Source of the DNA: Bacillota bacterium | GTDB taxonomy: Bacteria; Bacillota; Sulfobacillia; JAJZYS01; JAJYTV01 | NCBI GenBank assembly: GCA_021847575.1 | Contig: JAJZQO010000020.1 | Coordinates: forward strand, 1 to 39,404 | Direction: 5' to 3' | DNA length: 39,404 bases | Translations under genes and position numbers: made by a program | The notes under the pieces: generated by a model | Told to the model about the DNA's origin: nothing | The model's input: only the letters and a program-made list of their open reading frames with translations | Database searches by the model: none | Part shown: piece after piece, positions 24,147 to 35,111 of the stretch | How the letters are laid out: every line of letters begins with the position of its first letter | Numbering within the stretch: position 1 is the first letter of the stretch

Positions 24147-25451
24147 TTGTCGCTGTACAAGCGCCTGCGCGGCACCGAGGAGGAGGGCCCGGCAACCGAG
24201 CTGGCGCCGGAGCCGAGCCGCGCGGAGCGGCTGCGGCTTCTGGTGCAGCAGCGCCTTGCGGCCGACATGGCCGAGGCCTCTCCGAACGGCGAGGCGTGGA
24301 AGGAGGAGGTGCGCGAGCGGATCTCGGCGCTGTTGCGCGACGAGCCGGATCTCGGCCCGCTCGAGCGCGAGACGCTTGTCGCGACGCTCTACGCGCAGGT
24401 CGTCGGCCTCGGACCGCTGCAGCCCCTGATCGAGGATCCGAGCATCAGCGAGATCATGGTCAACGGCTCTGCCCAGGTCTATGTCGAACGGGCCGGACGG
24501 CTGCAGCGCACATCGGTGCGCTTTCGCGATGACAAGGAGATCCTCGAGCTGATCGAGCGCATCGTGGCGCCGCTCGGCCGCCGCATCGACGAGTCGAGCC
24601 CGATGGTGGACGCCCGCCTGCGCGACGGCTCGCGCGTCAACGCCATCATTCCACCGCTCGCGTTGCGCGGCCCGTCGCTCACCATCCGCAAGTTCCCCGA
24701 GCGCGCCATGACCATGGAAGACCTCGAGCGTCTCGGCAGCGTGAGCGCCGGCATGGTCGACCTGCTCCGCGCCGCGGTGCGCGGCAGGCTGAACATCGTC
24801 GTCTCCGGCGGCACCGCCTCGGGCAAGACAACACTGCTCAACAGCCTTTCCGCCTTCATCCCCGACGGCGAGCGCATCGTCACGATCGAGGACGCCGCCG
24901 AACTCAGACTGCAGCAGGACCATGTCGTCTCGCTCGAGACGCGGCCCGCGAATCTGGAGGGACGCGGCGAAGTGAGCATCAGGCAGCTCGTGCGCAATGC
25001 CCTGCGCATGCGCCCCGACCGGATTGTCGTCGGCGAGGTGCGCGCAGGAGAGGCCCTCGACATGCTCCAGGCCATGAACACCGGTCACGACGGCTCCCTC
25101 ACCACGGTCCACGCCAACGCCCCGCGCGACGTCCTGTCGCGCATCGAGACGATGGTGCTCATGGCGGGCTTCGAATTGCCTGTGCGCGCCATCCGGGAGC
25201 AGATCGCCTCCGCCCTCGATCTCGTCGTGCACGCGCAGCGCATGCGCGACGGCTCGCGCCGCGTCACGCACATCACGGAGGTGCAGGGCATGGAGGGCGA
25301 AGTGATCGTGCTCCAGGACCTCTTCCGCTACCGGCCGGGCGACGGATTCGCGCCAACCGGACTGAGGCCGCGTTTCCTGGAACGTCTCGAACTCTACGGA
25401 CACACGGTCGACCCGCGCATCTTCCAGCCTGGTGCAGCCCGAGATGTTTAG
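24147..25451 (+). CDS. tadA: Tad pilus assembly ATPase TadA/CpaF
   Basis: A 434-residue secretion ATPase that powers pilin assembly, and in some systems retraction. Residues 1-130 form the N-terminal domain (PLIEDPSISEIMVNG). The motor has Walker A SGGTASGKTTLLN, the Asp box around IVTIEDAAELRL, Walker B RPDRIVVGEVRAGEALDML and the His box TGHDGSLTTVHANAP. The TTG start at 24147 has AGGGAGGG upstream, 13 bases after the tadZ stop. No separate retraction ATPase is present, as usual for Tad. Confidence 0.94.
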   Translation: MSLYKRLRGTEEEGPATELAPEPSRAERLRLLVQQRLAADMAEASPNGEAWKEEVRERISALLRDEPDLGPLERETLVATLYAQVVGLGPLQPLIEDPSISEIMVNGSAQVYVERAGRLQRTSVRFRDDKEILELIERIVAPLGRRIDESSPMVDARLRDGSRVNAIIPPLALRGPSLTIRKFPERAMTMEDLERLGSVSAGMVDLLRAAVRGRLNIVVSGGTASGKTTLLNSLSAFIPDGERIVTIEDAAELRLQQDHVVSLETRPANLEGRGEVSIRQLVRNALRMRPDRIVVGEVRAGEALDMLQAMNTGHDGSLTTVHANAPRDVLSRIETMVLMAGFELPVRAIREQIASALDLVVHAQRMRDGSRRVTHITEVQGMEGEVIVLQDLFRYRPGDGFAPTGLRPRFLERLELYGHTVDPRIFQPGAARDV

Positions 25452-26397
25452 GGAGATACTTCTGGCGCTCGTGTTCCTCTCCGCGTTCCTGGGCATCTGG
25501 GCCGTTTTGGCTCCGGACCCGCAGGTGCTGCGGCAGCTGCACAGGACCGTGCGGCGCGGCGCGGCCCAGGTGGTGGAGGAGGTGGCGCGGTCCGGGCCGG
25601 ATGAGTCACCGCGCAAAAGGCTGGCTGCCGCGCTCGAGTCCGTCGTACTGCACCGGGCTCTGGTGCAGCGTCTCGAGGCCCGGCTGCGCGCTGCGGACCT
25701 CGATCTGCGCGTCGGCGAGTTCATCATGCTCAGCCTTGGCCTCGGCCTGGTCGGTCTCGCGATTGCGGCGCTGCTCGGCGGCGGGGCCCTCTTCTTGCTC
25801 GCCCTCGGGTGCATGGCCCTGCCGACCCTGTTCCTCGCCACAAGGTCGCAGGAGCGGCACAAGCAGATCGCCCAGGCCCTGCCGGACGCTCTCGGCAGCA
25901 CGGCGAGCGCATTGCGGGCCGGCTTCTCCTTGCTGCAGGCCCTCGACGCTTGCGCAAGGCAGACCAAGGGGCCGCTCGGCCAGGAATTCGAGCGTCTGCT
26001 CGCCGAGACGCGCGTCGGCGTTCCCGTCGACGAGGCGCTCGAAAACCTCGCGGTGCGGGCAGGATCGGCCGATTTGAACCTGATGGTCACGGCGGTCCAG
26101 ATCCAGCGCCAGGTGGGTGGCAACCTGGCGGAGGTGCTCGACCGCATCCAGCAGACGATTCGCGAGCGGGTCCGCCTCCAGGCCGAGGTGCGCGCGCTCT
26201 CCGCCCAGGGCAGGATGTCTTCCCTGATCATCGGCCTCCTGCCGGTCGGCCTGCTCCTGCTGATGGGCCTCATCGCCCCGAGCTTCGTCGGCCCGATGTT
26301 TCAGCCTGGCATCGGGCGGACGCTGCTCGTCCTGGCAGCGTTGTTCGAGCTCCTGGGATTCTTCGTGCTGAGTCGCGTCGTGCGCATCGAGGTGTAG
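25432..26397 (+). CDS. tadB: Tad pilus inner-membrane platform protein TadB
   Basis: A 321-residue T2SS-F family protein with helices near residues 8-26, 100-135 and two at the C-terminus (SSLIIGLLPVGLLLLMGLI and TLLVLAALFELLGFFVL). The cytosolic part has ALPDALGSTASALRAGFSLLQALD and QVGGNLAEVLDRIQQTIRERVRLQAEVRALSAQGRMS, both conserved in TadB. It starts at GTG 25432, overlapping tadA, or at ATG 25444. With TadC it forms the platform driven by TadA. Confidence 0.92.
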   Translation: MQPEMFREILLALVFLSAFLGIWAVLAPDPQVLRQLHRTVRRGAAQVVEEVARSGPDESPRKRLAAALESVVLHRALVQRLEARLRAADLDLRVGEFIMLSLGLGLVGLAIAALLGGGALFLLALGCMALPTLFLATRSQERHKQIAQALPDALGSTASALRAGFSLLQALDACARQTKGPLGQEFERLLAETRVGVPVDEALENLAVRAGSADLNLMVTAVQIQRQVGGNLAEVLDRIQQTIRERVRLQAEVRALSAQGRMSSLIIGLLPVGLLLLMGLIAPSFVGPMFQPGIGRTLLVLAALFELLGFFVLSRVVRIEV

Positions 26398-26400
26398 GTC

Positions 26401-27288
26401 ATGCAGATCATCGCCATCGTGCTCGCCCTGGTCCTCGGCTACAGCCTCGGACTCTACATCGTCGCGCCGGGCGCCGTGCAGGAACTCGAGCGGCAGCAAC
26501 TGGAGCGCGTCGTGCGCCATCGCGGTGGCCAGACATCGGCCCAGGCGCTCGAGCGCGGCTTCGCCGACCGCTTCCTGCGCCCGATCGTCGACGAAGTCTC
26601 GCAGACGCTGCTGCGCCACCTGCCCCAGCGCCAGGGCGACATCCTGCGGCGCCGACTCGAGCGCGCCGGCAACCCGACCAGTCCCGGCGTGTTGCTCGCA
26701 AGCCGTTTCCTGCTCGGCATCGTCGGCATCCTGCCGGCCCTCTTCGGCGGCATCGCCATCCTGATCGGTCTCGCCCTCGCCCTGCTGGGCTGGCGCATCC
26801 CGGACTTCTGGCTCGCGCGGCGGGCCAGCATGCGGCAGCAGGCGATGCTGCGTCATCTGCCGGACGTGATGGACCTGCTCTCGGTCTCCGTGGAGGCGGG
26901 CCTCGGCTTCGACGCGGCCCTGGCGCGGGTCACGGGGCGCTTCGGCGAGCCGGTGGCCGGAGAATTCGGACGTCTCCTGCGGGAACTGCAACTGGGCAGG
27001 CCACGGGTCGAGGCGCTCAGGGACCTCGCGCGCCGCCTCGACCTGCCGGATCTCGACGCGTTCGTCAGCGCCGTCGTGCAGGCCGACGAACTGGGCGTCG
27101 GCATCGCGTCGGTACTGCGCGCGCAGAGCGAGCAGATACGCGCCCTAAGGCGCCAGCGGGCTCAGGAGGCCGCGCTCAAGGTGCCGATCAAGATGCTCTT
27201 TCCGCTGATCTTCCTGATCTTCCCGGCCATGTTCATCGTGCTGCTGGGTCCGGCCGTGCTCTCGTTCGTCCAAGCCCTGCGTCACTGA
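26401..27288 (+). CDS. tadC: Tad pilus inner-membrane platform protein TadC
   Basis: A 295-residue T2SS-F family protein, paralogous to TadB: an N-terminal helix (IIAIVLALVLGYSLGLYIVA), a middle pair of helices around GIVGILPALFGGIAILIGLALALLG, the F-domain MLRHLPDVMDLLSVSVEAGLGFDAALARV, and QEAALKVPIKMLFPLIFLIFPAMFIVLLGP at the end. Its start is 3 bases after the tadB stop. It is the last gene of the pilus operon and overlaps the 3' end of the convergent radical SAM gene by 7 bases. Confidence 0.93.
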   Translation: MQIIAIVLALVLGYSLGLYIVAPGAVQELERQQLERVVRHRGGQTSAQALERGFADRFLRPIVDEVSQTLLRHLPQRQGDILRRRLERAGNPTSPGVLLASRFLLGIVGILPALFGGIAILIGLALALLGWRIPDFWLARRASMRQQAMLRHLPDVMDLLSVSVEAGLGFDAALARVTGRFGEPVAGEFGRLLRELQLGRPRVEALRDLARRLDLPDLDAFVSAVVQADELGVGIASVLRAQSEQIRALRRQRAQEAALKVPIKMLFPLIFLIFPAMFIVLLGPAVLSFVQALRH

Positions 27289-28400
27289 GCGTCGTAGCCC
27301 ACGCCGAGCGGACAGGCGGGATCGGGAGCGAAGGGATCGCCGAAACTCGCGAACGCCCGCGCGCGTGAGCCGCCGCAGATCGCGCGGTAGTCGCATTCGC
27401 CGCAGCGGCCGTGCAGGTCGCGGCGGCGGATCTGCTGCAGGAGCGGATGCTCGCGGTAGACGGAAACGATGTCGTCCTGGCGGACGCTGCCGAGTTCGAG
27501 CGGCAGGAAACCGCCGGGCGAAATCGCACCGTCGTGCGCTATGAAGATGATGCCGTCGCCGTCGAGCGTACCGCGCGTGCCCATGCGCACCGGGCCGGGC
27601 GGCGGGCCCGCGAGGGTCTCGAGTCGCGAGCTGAGGCGCTGGTGCAGCGCTTCTCCGAACTGGCCCCTTTCGCGCTCGCGCAGGACCCTGCGCACAAACG
27701 GAGCCTCTACCGTGCGGACGAGCACGTCATAGCGCGACGCGTCGAGCAGGAAGTGGCAGACGTCGTCGTGTTCTGCGGGGCTCAGGGCGTCGCTCCCGCC
27801 CGCGCGGCCGGTGACGATCAGGAAGAACACCTCCCAGATCGGCACTCCCTCGCTTATGAGGAGACTGGCGATGTCGGGCAGGGTCTCGGCGGTGGAGCGC
27901 ATGACGACGGTGTTGATCTGGACCTTGAGGCCGACTCTGAGCGCCGCCCGCGTTGCGGCGAGCGTGAGGTCGTACGTGCCGGGGACGCCGCGGATACTGT
28001 CATGGACCTCGCGCGGGGCGTCCAGACTCAGCGAGATGGACTGGACGCCGGCATCCTTGAGCCGCTGCAGCATCGCCTCGTCGAGCAGCGGGGTGGCTGC
28101 GGGCGCTGCCGCGACGTGCAGGCCGAGGCGCGCGGCCTCGCCGATCAGCTCGAAGATGTCGTCGCGCAGGATGAGGTCGCCGCCCGTCAGGACGACAACC
28201 GGCGGCGGGTCGCCGAAGGCGCGGATGCGCCGCAACAGCTGAAGCCCTTCTTCGGTGCTGAGCTGACCGGGCAACGCACTTGGCTGCGACGTGGCGCGGC
28301 AGTGGCGGCAGGCGAGCAGGCAGGCCTTCGTCGTCTCCCAAAACACGAGCATCGGCCGCGCGCTGAAGGGCGACCGGATCTCTTGCTGCTGTACGGACAT
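27282..28400 (-). CDS. Radical SAM/SPASM domain protein (TIGR04053-like)
   Basis: A 372-residue radical SAM enzyme. The [4Fe-4S] motif C-x3-C-x2-C is seen as CLLACRHC near residue 30, VVLTGGDLILR follows, and the C-terminal SPASM-type region has C-G-E-C, AICGG and PDPAC, so more iron-sulfur clusters are likely. The sequence pattern (FWETTKACLLACRHCRA, GDGIIFIAHDGAISPGGFLPLELGSVR) resembles the TIGR04053 family of Bacillota, which I recall without an assigned reaction. No obvious peptide substrate gene is nearby. The start is ATG 28400 with GGGGG about nine bases upstream; GTG 28406 is also possible. It is tail-to-tail with tadC and divergent from the MFS gene. Confidence 0.85.
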   Translation of the reverse strand: MSVQQQEIRSPFSARPMLVFWETTKACLLACRHCRATSQPSALPGQLSTEEGLQLLRRIRAFGDPPPVVVLTGGDLILRDDIFELIGEAARLGLHVAAAPAATPLLDEAMLQRLKDAGVQSISLSLDAPREVHDSIRGVPGTYDLTLAATRAALRVGLKVQINTVVMRSTAETLPDIASLLISEGVPIWEVFFLIVTGRAGGSDALSPAEHDDVCHFLLDASRYDVLVRTVEAPFVRRVLRERERGQFGEALHQRLSSRLETLAGPPPGPVRMGTRGTLDGDGIIFIAHDGAISPGGFLPLELGSVRQDDIVSVYREHPLLQQIRRRDLHGRCGECDYRAICGGSRARAFASFGDPFAPDPACPLGVGYDAQ

Positions 28401-28583
28401 GGACACATACCCCCACGTGGTGGCGAAACTGCCCCGAAGACTAGCACTTCCAGCCGTGTTTCGCGAGGCTCATTCGGTCCCACCCGGCGCGCTGGCGCAT
28501 CTGGTCGGATTTGGGCAGAATGGCGAACGGAAAGGAAATCCGGCATCTGCGTGCGAAATTGGTCGCGGCGCATGAACCGGTTT

Positions 28584-28601
28584 GGAGGGATCCCTTTTTT
28601 G
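28584..28601 (+). promoter_or_regulatory. Ribosome binding site and TTG start of the MFS gene
   Basis: GGAGGG (28584-28589) lies nine bases before TTG 28599. The in-frame ATG at 28572 has no purine-rich site upstream. This favours the shorter protein. Confidence 0.5.
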
Positions 28602-29909
28602 TCACTCTCGCAGCGGGGGCTCTCAGCCACTCTCCTCCTCGCCATCTTTCTGGGTGCGGCCGACCTGAGTCTGCTCGCACCCGGTCTTCTGCCGATCGCG
28701 CAGGCCTTTCACGTGCCCCTGGCCGCTGCGTCGTGGGTCGTTACGCTCTACGCCATCGTCTTCGGCGCTGCGCTGCCGGTTCTGTTCCGTGTGCAGGGCC
28801 GCTACGGCCCGCGCCGCATGTTCGCCGCGGGTGGGCTGCTGTTCGCGGCCGGGTCCTTCCTGGCGGGATACAGCGGCGGCTTGCTTATTCTGCTGCTCGG
28901 CCGGGGACTGCAAGCCTTGGCAGCGTCGGCGCTGGTGCCCCTGGCGGGCCAGCAGGTCGCCAAGGCGTTCGCGCCGGAAGGGCACGGGCTGCCGCGAGGG
29001 GCTCTGGGCGCCTGGTACGGCATTTCGGCGGTCGTGGCCGCGCCCCTCGGCGGCATCGTCGTGGCCGATTTCGGCTGGCGCTGGCTCTTCCTGGCGACGG
29101 GACCCTTGGGATTGGCCGTCGCGGTGCTGGCAGTCCTCTTCGTAACCCCGGAAACCGGTCCGTCGGACGAGCGGCCCGACATCCATGGCGCGGTGCTCAT
29201 GGCCCTTGCGGTCGCCGCCCTTCTGCTCGGCGTCGAGATGCTGTACCGCCACGTGCTGCCGCTCGGCTGGGCAAGCCTCGTCTTCGGCGTACTGCTCGTG
29301 CCGAATCTCGTTTTGTGGGAGCGCGCGGCCGCGCAGCCCATCTTCCGTGGCGACGGCCATCTCGTCTTTGTCTACCTGCTCGGCAGCCTGGGCGCCGCCG
29401 CCACGGCCCTGGCGCTCTTCGTGCCGCTCTACGCCATCGACGCCCTGCGCCTGTCCGAAGCGACCTCCGGCCTGGCCTTGCTGCCCATGGCCTTGGGCAT
29501 GGCGGCGACAGCCTATTACGGCGGCGCTCTGACCCGCAGGCTGGCCCCCAGGTTCCTGCTCGCGGCAGGGTTTCTTGGCATGGCTTGCGGGGTGGCGGCC
29601 GTGGCTAACTTCCAGGGACTTCCCGGCGCGATCGCCGGACTTTTGCTCGTCGGAGGCGGTGTGGGCCTTACTATGGGAGCGCCGTTGCAGTATCTTGTGT
29701 TGGGACTCGCGCCTAAGGCGCAGGCCGGTCCGGCTCGGACGCTCCTGGGGACGTTCAGGGCACTTGGCTTGGCAATCGGACCAGTGGTGTATGCGGGCAT
29801 GCTGCCGGCTTTCACCAGCCTGTTCCTGGCCGCAGGGATCATCGCGTTCCTCGGCTTGGCTGCGACGCTCCCGCTGTGGGGGATGCGGCCGCGCCCCAAT
29901 CCGGTCTGA
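28599..29909 (+). CDS. Major facilitator superfamily transporter
   Basis: A membrane protein of 436 residues (445 from ATG 28572) with about 12 hydrophobic spans. The first spans and loop read as an H+ antiporter-type MFS: ADLSLLAPGLLPIAQAFHVP, then the loop-2/3 motif RVQGRYGPRRMFAAGGLLF, and the antiporter-like GLQALAASALVPLAG. A second half repeats after a short central loop. Drug or metabolite export is likely, but the substrate is unknown. It diverges from the radical SAM gene, a pairing that could mean export of a product, though the evidence for this is only position. Confidence 0.85.
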   Translation: MSLSQRGLSATLLLAIFLGAADLSLLAPGLLPIAQAFHVPLAAASWVVTLYAIVFGAALPVLFRVQGRYGPRRMFAAGGLLFAAGSFLAGYSGGLLILLLGRGLQALAASALVPLAGQQVAKAFAPEGHGLPRGALGAWYGISAVVAAPLGGIVVADFGWRWLFLATGPLGLAVAVLAVLFVTPETGPSDERPDIHGAVLMALAVAALLLGVEMLYRHVLPLGWASLVFGVLLVPNLVLWERAAAQPIFRGDGHLVFVYLLGSLGAAATALALFVPLYAIDALRLSEATSGLALLPMALGMAATAYYGGALTRRLAPRFLLAAGFLGMACGVAAVANFQGLPGAIAGLLLVGGGVGLTMGAPLQYLVLGLAPKAQAGPARTLLGTFRALGLAIGPVVYAGMLPAFTSLFLAAGIIAFLGLAATLPLWGMRPRPNPV

Positions 29910-30116
29910 CGTTCAACCGCGCGAGCTGCGGACGCTCCGGGTCCGAGGGGGCGTTCGACATCATGGCGGGGAGACTGGGCTAAGATCGGAGTGGGACCAG
30001 CAGGTTGCCTTTGGCGACCGGGGCTCGCGGAACCGGTCCGGATTCGCGCAGCGGGTCGCCGTCGGCGGCCCGGGCATCGCAGATGGGGTCGCCGGCGCGA
30101 CCCAGGAGGCAAGGAA

Positions 30117-31228
<1,112 letters not shown>

Positions 31229-31232
<4 letters not shown>

Positions 31233-31615
31233 AGACACCGTCTGAACTGCGTTACACGGAGGACCACGAGTGGCTGCGGCCCGATGGCAGGTCCGCCCGT
31301 ATCGGCATCACCGACTTCGCGCAGGACCAGCTCGGGGACGTCGTGTTCGTGGAGCTGCCGGAAGTTGGCCGCGAGGTCAAGAAGGGTGAGGCGTTCGGTG
31401 TCGTCGAGTCGGTGAAGAGCGTCTCCGACGTGTTCGCGCCGATCTCCGGCAAGGTCCTCGCCGTCAACCACGACCTCGTCGACAAGCCCGAACTCGTCAA
31501 CCAGGACCCGTACGGCCAGGGCTGGATCGTCGAGATCGAGTTCGGCGACGAGGCCGAGGTGCAGTCCCTGCTCGACGCACAGGCGTACGGGGCGCTGCAG
31601 GAGGGCGGGCACTGA
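31229..31615 (+). CDS. gcvH: Glycine cleavage system H protein
   Basis: A 128-residue lipoyl carrier: YTEDHEWLRPDG at the start, ITDFAQDQLGDVVFVELPEVG, and the lipoyl-Lys63 in VVESVKSVSDVFAP, with the hairpin end QDPYGQGWIVEIE. It shuttles the aminomethyl group between GcvP and GcvT. Its GTG overlaps the gcvT stop by 4 bases (GTGA), with GGAGGAG upstream. Confidence 0.95.
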
Positions 31616-31616
31616 C

Positions 31617-32957
31617 ATGCGCTTCTCGCCGCATACGGCGGACGATCGGCGCGCGATGTTGCGGCAGATCGGAGTCGACTCCGTCGAGGACCTCTTCTCC
31701 GACCTGCCCGCGTCGGTGCGTCTCGAACGACCGCTGAACCTGCCGCAGGGACTTTCGGAGAGCGAGGTCGCGGCGCTCCTTGGGGAGCTCGCCGCCAAAG
31801 ACCTCGACATGCAGCAATACGTCTCGTTCCTCGGTGGCGGCAGCTACGACCGCTACATCCCGTCCGTCGTGGGCGAGATGCTCAGGCGTTCGGAGTTCTA
31901 CACCGCCTACACGCCCTACCAGCCCGAGATCAGCCAGGGCACGCTCCAGGCCATCTTCGAGTTTCAGTCCCTCATCGCCGCGCTGACTGGCCTCGACATC
32001 GCCCAGGCGTCGCTGTACGACGGCGCGACGGCGGTGGCCGAGGCGGCGATGCTGGCCTGGGGCCAGACAGGCAGGAAACGCATCGTCGTGGCACGCTCCG
32101 TCGACCCGCAATACCGCAGCGTGCTGCGCACCTACGCGCACGGACACGGCCTTGAGGTCGTCGAGGTGCCTCTCAGGGACGGACGCGCCGCAGCGGACGA
32201 TGTGGCCACGGCGGCGGCGGACGCCGCCTGCGTCATCGTCCAGCACCCGAACTTCTTCGGCCTCCTGGAGGACGTCGACAGCCTCGTCGGCGCGGCGCAC
32301 GGTGCGGGGGCCCTCTACATCGCGGTCGCGGACCCGATCTCGCTTGCGGTGCTCCGCACGCCGGGGGCCTACGGCGCCGACGTCGCGGTGGGCGAGGGAC
32401 AGGCGCTCGGCATCGCGCCATCCTTCGGCGGCCCCTACCTCGGCTTCATGGCCGTGCGCCAGGAATACCTCAGGCGCCTGCCGGGACGCATCGTCGGCGA
32501 GACGGCCGACCATGAGGGCAGAAGGGGTTACGTGCTGACGTTCCAGACGCGTGAGCAACACATCCGGCGCGAGAAGGCGACGTCGAACATCTGCACGAAC
32601 CAGGGCCTGATGGCGCTCGCGGCGACCATCTACACCACACTGCTCGGTCCGCACGGCCTCAGGCAGGCCGCGGCGCTCTCGATCGAGGGTGCCCATCTGC
32701 TCGGCGACGGTGCGCAGGGCATTTCGGGCATGGACATGGCCTTCACCGGCCCCTACGCGTTCGAGGTCGCACTGCGCACAGGCGCCAAGGTTGGGGACGT
32801 GCAGGCGGCGATGCTCGGGGCCGGCATGCTCGGACCGCTCGACCTCGAGCGGTTCTACCCCGAACTGCCCGGCCACATGCTGCTGTCGGTGACGGAAAAG
32901 AGGACAGCCGGGGAGATCAAGCGCCTCCTCGCCGTGCTGCAGGGGGTCGAGGCATGA
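31617..32957 (+). CDS. gcvPA: Glycine dehydrogenase (decarboxylating) subunit 1
   Basis: A 446-residue subunit, the N-terminal half of P protein found separately in many Bacillota and archaea. It has [76 protein letters not shown], and [18 protein letters not shown] segments, all typical. The PLP lysine is on the partner subunit. It begins one base after gcvH and overlaps gcvPB by 4 bases. Confidence 0.95.
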   Translation: MRFSPHTADDRRAMLRQIGVDSVEDLFSDLPASVRLERPLNLPQGLSESEVAALLGELAAKDLDMQQYVSFLGGGSYDRYIPSVVGEMLRRSEFYTAYTPYQPEISQGTLQAIFEFQSLIAALTGLDIAQASLYDGATAVAEAAMLAWGQTGRKRIVVARSVDPQYRSVLRTYAHGHGLEVVEVPLRDGRAAADDVATAAADAACVIVQHPNFFGLLEDVDSLVGAAHGAGALYIAVADPISLAVLRTPGAYGADVAVGEGQALGIAPSFGGPYLGFMAVRQEYLRRLPGRIVGETADHEGRRGYVLTFQTREQHIRREKATSNICTNQGLMALAATIYTTLLGPHGLRQAAALSIEGAHLLGDGAQGISGMDMAFTGPYAFEVALRTGAKVGDVQAAMLGAGMLGPLDLERFYPELPGHMLLSVTEKRTAGEIKRLLAVLQGVEA

Positions 32958-34396
32958 AGACGATCTTCGAGGAACACCAGCCGGGGCGCGGCACCGAATA
33001 CCTGCCCAGCCGCGAAGTGGATCTGCGGGCCTTCCTGCCCGAAGCGGAGATCCGCTCCGAACTGCCCCTCCCGGAGCTCTCCGAGGTGCAGGCAGTCCGC
33101 CACTTCACGGGCCTTTCCCGCCGCAACTACGGTGTCGATACGGGCTTCTACCCGCTCGGCTCCTGCACGATGAAGTACAACCCGAAGATCAACGAGGACA
33201 CGGCCCGCCTGCCGGGCTTCGCGCAGATCCACCCGTACCAGGGCGAAGCGACGGCGCAAGGCGCCCTGCAGCTGATGTGGGAGCTGCAACGGGACCTCGC
33301 CGAGATCACAGGCATGGACGCCGTGTCGCTGCAACCAGCCGCCGGCGCGCATGGCGAGCTCACAGGCATCCTGATCGTCCGCGCCTACCATGAGCTGCGC
33401 GGCGACAAGGCGCGCACGCAGGTCATCGTCCCCGACTCCGCGCATGGCACGAACCCGGCGACGGCGGCCATGGCCGGTTTCGAAGTGGTGCATGTGCCGT
33501 CGGACGAGCGGGGCGGCGTCGACGTCGAGGCCCTGCGGGCCCTCACGTCCGAGAAGACGGCCGCGCTCATGCTCACGAACCCGAACACCCTCGGCGTTTT
33601 CGACGAGCGGATCGCCGAGATCGCCGAGATCATCCATGGCCAGGGCGGGCTGGTCTACTACGACGGCGCCAATCTGAACGCCGTGCTCGGCCACTCGCGC
33701 CCGGGCGACATGGGCTTCGACATCGTCCACCTGAACCTGCACAAGACCTTCTCCACACCGCACGGCGGCGGCGGTCCGGGCGCAGGGCCCGTCGGCGTCA
33801 AGCGCCACCTGGCCGAGTTCCTGCCCGTTCCGGTCGTGACGCAGCAGGACGGCCGCTACCACCTCAGCTACGACGCCCCGCACAGCATTGGCCAGATGCG
33901 CTCGTTCTACGGCAACTTCGGCGTCCTGGTCCGCGCCTACACGTACATACGCGCGCTGGGGCCCGAGGGGCTGCGCGAGGTCGCCGACGACGCGGTGCTG
34001 AATGCCAACTACGTCCTGAGCCTGATCAGGGACCACTTCGTGCTGCCGTTCGACCGCATCCCCAAGCACGAGTTCGTCGTGGCGCCGCCCGACGACCTGG
34101 TGCGCGGGAAGGGCGTGAAGACCCTCGACATCGCGAAGCGCCTGCTCGACTTCGACTTCCACCCGCCGACAGTCTACTTTCCGCTCATCGTCCACGAGGC
34201 GATGATGGTCGAGCCGACGGAGACCGAGACCAAGGAGACGCTCGCATCGTTCGCGGGGACGCTGAACGGCATCGTCGACGAGGCCCGAGAGAACCCGGAG
34301 TACGTCAAGACCGCTCCGCACCAGACGGTCGTGGGACGGCTCGACGAGGCGAGGGCCGTCAAGCAGCCCAAGCTCCTCGAGCGGCTCGGTGGCTGA
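32954..34396 (+). CDS. gcvPB: Glycine dehydrogenase (decarboxylating) subunit 2
   Basis: A 480-residue PLP subunit that decarboxylates glycine together with GcvPA. Seen are [55 protein letters not shown], and Lys264 in [21 protein letters not shown], the PLP-binding lysine and its glycine-rich tail. Its ATG overlaps the stop of gcvPA. The glycine cleavage set T-H-PA-PB is complete apart from the lipoamide dehydrogenase (L protein), which is not in this window. Confidence 0.95.
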   Translation: MKTIFEEHQPGRGTEYLPSREVDLRAFLPEAEIRSELPLPELSEVQAVRHFTGLSRRNYGVDTGFYPLGSCTMKYNPKINEDTARLPGFAQIHPYQGEATAQGALQLMWELQRDLAEITGMDAVSLQPAAGAHGELTGILIVRAYHELRGDKARTQVIVPDSAHGTNPATAAMAGFEVVHVPSDERGGVDVEALRALTSEKTAALMLTNPNTLGVFDERIAEIAEIIHGQGGLVYYDGANLNAVLGHSRPGDMGFDIVHLNLHKTFSTPHGGGGPGAGPVGVKRHLAEFLPVPVVTQQDGRYHLSYDAPHSIGQMRSFYGNFGVLVRAYTYIRALGPEGLREVADDAVLNANYVLSLIRDHFVLPFDRIPKHEFVVAPPDDLVRGKGVKTLDIAKRLLDFDFHPPTVYFPLIVHEAMMVEPTETETKETLASFAGTLNGIVDEARENPEYVKTAPHQTVVGRLDEARAVKQPKLLERLGG

Positions 34397-35111
34397 GCTC
34401 CTCATCCTGCGCGAGGGCGATCGGTCCGGGCGCCACAACATGGCGCGGGACCTCGCCCTCGCCGACCTCGTGCGCAGGGACGGACAGGCGCGCCTGCGCC
34501 TCTACGGCTGGCGGCGGCCGACGCTGTCGATTGGTTACGGCCAGTCGCCGCAGGCGTTTCGGCCGCAGCGTCTCAGGGAACTCGGCGTCGACTTCGTCCG
34601 CCGCCCCACAGGCGGCAGGGCAGTGCTGCACCAGCATGAGGTGACCTACGCCTTTGCCGTGCCGGCACGAGATCTGCCCGGGGACGTGGTTGCGACCTAT
34701 CTCGAGATCGCCCGCCCTCTGCTCGCGGCCTTGCAGGAGCTGGGGGCGGACGTCGGGCTCGCGGGAGACCCGGGCAAGCCCAGCCTGGACGAGAACTGCT
34801 TCCAGCAGCCGTCGTGGTACGAAATCGAGGTGGGGGGGCGCAAGCTCCTCGGATCGGCGCAGGTCCGCCACCTCGGTGTGCTGCTGCAGCATGGCGCATT
34901 GCCGCTCCGCCTCGACTACCGACTCTGGGCCCAGGTATTCGGGGCGCGGGATCCCCAGGGATACGAAGCGGCGATGCGGCGCCGGGCTATCGATCTGGCG
35001 GAGGCCGTCGGCCGGGAGCCGAGCCGGCGCGAGGTGCGCAGCGCCCTCGCGCGGGCGTTCGCGAATTGGTGGGCCGATCGGCCGAAGGAGGAACCCCAAA
35101 TTGCTCGCTGA
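34389..35111 (+). CDS. lipM: LipM-type octanoyltransferase / lipoate-protein ligase A family
   Basis: A 240-residue member of the BPL/LplA/LipM fold. It has [10 protein letters not shown] near the start, the lipoyl-site loop [20 protein letters not shown], and [24 protein letters not shown]. The Cys before F-Q-Q-P-S-W-Y-E matches the catalytic Cys of LipM, which moves octanoyl groups from acyl carrier protein to GcvH; true LplA ligases lack it. Its place between gcvPB and glyA, overlapping gcvPB by 8 bases at GTG 34389, supports a job in making lipoyl-GcvH. Ligase activity cannot be ruled out. Confidence 0.85.
   Translation: MAELLILREGDRSGRHNMARDLALADLVRRDGQARLRLYGWRRPTLSIGYGQSPQAFRPQRLRELGVDFVRRPTGGRAVLHQHEVTYAFAVPARDLPGDVVATYLEIARPLLAALQELGADVGLAGDPGKPSLDENCFQQPSWYEIEVGGRKLLGSAQVRHLGVLLQHGALPLRLDYRLWAQVFGARDPQGYEAAMRRRAIDLAEAVGREPSRREVRSALARAFANWWADRPKEEPQIAR

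Noticed and set aside
24117-26273. A 718-codon open frame on the minus strand across tadA and tadB
   Set aside because: It mirrors real plus-strand genes in GC-rich DNA, has an Arg/Ser-rich composition and no recognisable domain.
29910-30116. Possible glycine riboswitch before gcvT
   Set aside because: The conserved core of the glycine aptamer was not found, and no terminator follows. A weak -10 (TAAGAT at 29981) was seen without a -35, too weak to list as a promoter.
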